6,410 nt of DNA from Accumulibacter sp032229525. Lineage in GTDB: Bacteria; Pseudomonadota; Gammaproteobacteria; Burkholderiales; Rhodocyclaceae. The notes below the pieces were generated by a model. It had not been told where the DNA came from and made no database searches. It saw only the letters and a program-made list of their open reading frames with translations. Below, one piece after another: positions 5,878 to 6,410 of this stretch. Position numbers and translations under genes: made by a program. Numbering within the stretch: position 1 is the first letter of the stretch; each line of letters starts with the position of its first letter. Location: the NCBI RefSeq assembly GCF_032229525.1, contig NZ_JAVTWB010000183.1:1-6410 (forward strand), in the 5' to 3' direction.

Positions 5878-5901
5878 CACGATGCGGGCGTACCGAAGGC
5901 C

Positions 5902-5949
5902 AAAAGGAGTCAGCGTGATTTCAAATTGCAAATTACTCTGACCCCTTTT
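5902..5949. repeat. Imperfect palindrome with 20-bp arms and 8-base loop (REP/MITE-like)
   Basis: The left arm AAAAGGAGTCAGCGTGATTT (5902-5921) pairs with the right arm AAATTACTCTGACCCCTTTT (5930-5949) at 17 Watson-Crick pairs plus one G-T pair, with two mismatches, around the loop CAAATTGC. The minus-strand reading of the right arm starts AAAAGGGGTCAG and shares AGGGGTCAG with the phrase at 3321. It ends in TTTT on the plus strand, so it could also stop transcription coming from the left. It lies 24 bases beyond the IS66 end. Confidence 0.6.
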
Positions 5950-6120
5950 GTTTCGCTGACCATCGGCCATCAGCCGTTACTGAAGGCCGAGAGTAAGCCG
6001 CGCCCCGAACGGCAGGTAACTGATAGGAGGCGTCACTGGCAAGATAGGTACAAGCTCCCCTACATGAGGAGGTTTTTGTTCAGTCATCGCAAGCATTTCT
6101 CGCTTCTGCATTTCTTGTGC

Positions 6121-6133
6121 GCCAATGATTGGC
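6121..6133. promoter_or_regulatory. Perfect 13-bp palindrome GCCAAT-G-ATTGGC, possible operator
   Basis: Six-base arms (6121-6126 and 6128-6133) are perfectly inverted around a single G. The site lies 22 bases upstream of the -35 box of the promoter at 6155-6183, a suitable place for a dimeric regulator. Its sequence differs from the second palindrome at 6147-6162, so they need not bind the same protein. Confidence 0.4.
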
Positions 6134-6146
6134 CCCCAAGCCCACA

Positions 6147-6162
6147 GTTGTCACTTGACAAC
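6147..6162. promoter_or_regulatory. Perfect 16-bp palindrome overlapping the -35 box, likely autoregulatory operator
   Basis: GTTGTCA (6147-6153) and TGACAAC (6156-6162) are perfect inverted repeats around CT. The right arm contains most of the TTGACA -35 hexamer (6155-6160), so a protein bound here would exclude RNA polymerase. Toxin-antitoxin operons are usually repressed this way by their antitoxin. The regulator itself is outside the window. Confidence 0.52.
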
Positions 6163-6183
6163 CTACGCGCTTTCGCCTATCGT
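6155..6183 (+). promoter_or_regulatory. Sigma-70 promoter of the HicA-like gene
   Basis: A perfect -35 hexamer TTGACA (6155-6160), a 17-base spacer and a -10 box TATCGT (6178-6183, four of six consensus bases) predict a start near 6190, about 20 bases before the ATG at 6211. The short leader leaves only a weak AGAG ribosome site (6200-6203). Confidence 0.6.
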
Positions 6184-6210
6184 CACCACGCAGCCCAACA
6201 GAGCGTCACA

Positions 6211-6410
6211 ATGTCCCACCCGAAAAAGGAAATTGCTGCCGCTCTTGAATATGCTCGGAGCAAAGGCTGGCGTATTGTGGAAGGTGGCTCCCATGCATGG
6301 GGCCAAATGTATTGTCCCTACAACGATAAGGAATGCCGATGCGGGGAGTTTTGCAGAACAAGCATCTGGAGCACACCGAAGAACCCGAGCAATCATGCCA
6401 GACATCTGCG
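6211..6410 (+). CDS. HicA-like small protein, probable toxin of a toxin-antitoxin pair (partial, runs off the window)
   Basis: The gene begins at ATG 6211 and is still open after 66 codons at the window edge. It starts MSHPKKEIAAALEYARSKGW, continues RIVEGGSHAWGQMYCPYND and then KECRCGEFCRTSIWSTPKNP. An N-terminal helix with K-x-x-x-x-A-L-x-x-A, then a strand and a G-S-H motif (Gly26-Ser27-His28), match the small dsRBD-like fold of HicA mRNA interferases, where this histidine is catalytic. Unlike classical HicA it adds four cysteines (35, 42, 44, 48), possibly metal-binding, and a conserved-looking SIWSTPKNPSNHARH block. I recall similar proteins of 80-90 residues encoded before a second small gene of antitoxin size, but the partner is not in the window. 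The start is preferred over the in-frame ATG at 6064 because the promoter lies between them. Toxin activity is inferred. Confidence 0.68.
   Translation, partial: MSHPKKEIAAALEYARSKGWRIVEGGSHAWGQMYCPYNDKECRCGEFCRTSIWSTPKNPSNHARHL

Larger units (their letters stand above)
5878..6210. other. Intergenic region between the IS66 end and the HicA-like gene
   Basis: No convincing gene is found. One plus-strand frame is open through this whole stretch into the gene at 6211, and an ATG at 6064 is in frame with it. The encoded residues, however, have no protein-like pattern, and the best promoter (6155-6183) lies downstream of that ATG. The region holds the palindrome at 5902-5949 and two perfect short dyads at 6121-6133 and 6147-6162. 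Confidence 0.5.

Noticed and set aside
5993..5999. GTAAGCC as a possible second IS66 terminus
   Set aside because: Only six bases match the expected GTAAGCG tip, the following bases diverge from the complement of the right end, and it lies on the wrong side of the element for a left end.
6064..6210. In-frame ATG at 6064 (with AGGAGG just downstream of it at 6066-6071) as start of the HicA-like gene
   Set aside because: The added 49 residues show no family pattern, the purine run lies after rather than before the ATG, and the best promoter is downstream of it.
1..6410. CRISPR array, tRNA or rRNA genes
   Set aside because: No regularly spaced direct repeats with unique spacers and no recognisable tRNA or rRNA conserved segments were seen on either strand.

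Overview
The window looks like a high-G+C proteobacterial chromosome segment. The nif-type sequences and overall style best fit a betaproteobacterium of the Rhodocyclales kind (Azoarcus, Dechloromonas or Accumulibacter-like). That placement is inference from remembered protein similarity, not from a search.

Left part (1-2038), native chromosome with a decayed nitrogen-fixation locus. It opens with the last 26 codons of an Hsp20-type small heat-shock protein. Next comes a 59-residue unrecognised protein (352-531) with a good ribosome binding site and a near-consensus sigma-54 promoter (298-314). After a gene-poor stretch there is a second sigma-54 promoter (944-960) with a perfect NifA-type TGT-N10-ACA upstream site (886-901). 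It drives nifE, but nifE is cut off after residue 216. Its sequence is joined, out of frame, to an internal piece of nifN, which is itself cut off near 2038. The NifEN scaffold for nitrogenase cofactor assembly is therefore destroyed here while its control region looks intact.

Middle part (2039-5519), accessory DNA. A visibly more A+T-rich gene (2215-2706) encodes a 163-residue W/G/N-rich protein with three similar lobes, compatible with a beta-trefoil. It is followed by about 780 bases without a clear plus-strand gene, which hold a probable minus-strand gene relic (2863-3108), and then by a 676-residue protein (3489-5519). That protein has an N-terminal amphipathic/coiled-coil region, a Gly/Pro-rich hydrophobic segment reminiscent of Cry delta-endotoxin domain I, and a long W/G/Y-rich beta-type C-terminal part. 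It is the best candidate for an undescribed system: a pore-forming-toxin-like protein, possibly with the small lectin-like protein as companion.

Right part (5520-6410), mobile-element debris and a probable toxin-antitoxin start. The C-terminal 91 codons of an IS66-family TnpC transposase end at a recognisable right terminus (CGCTTAC at 5871-5877). A 20-bp-arm imperfect palindrome (5902-5949) follows. Its AGGGGTCAG core also occurs in opposite orientation at 3321-3329, upstream of the 676-residue gene, so the two copies bracket the toxin-like gene and the IS66 remnant. The window ends inside a HicA-like small protein gene (6211 onward) with a clear sigma-70 promoter (6155-6183) whose -35 box is embedded in a perfect palindrome, a likely operator.

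Taken together, the window shows a nif locus inactivated by deletion and bordered by an accessory toxin-like island and transposon scars.
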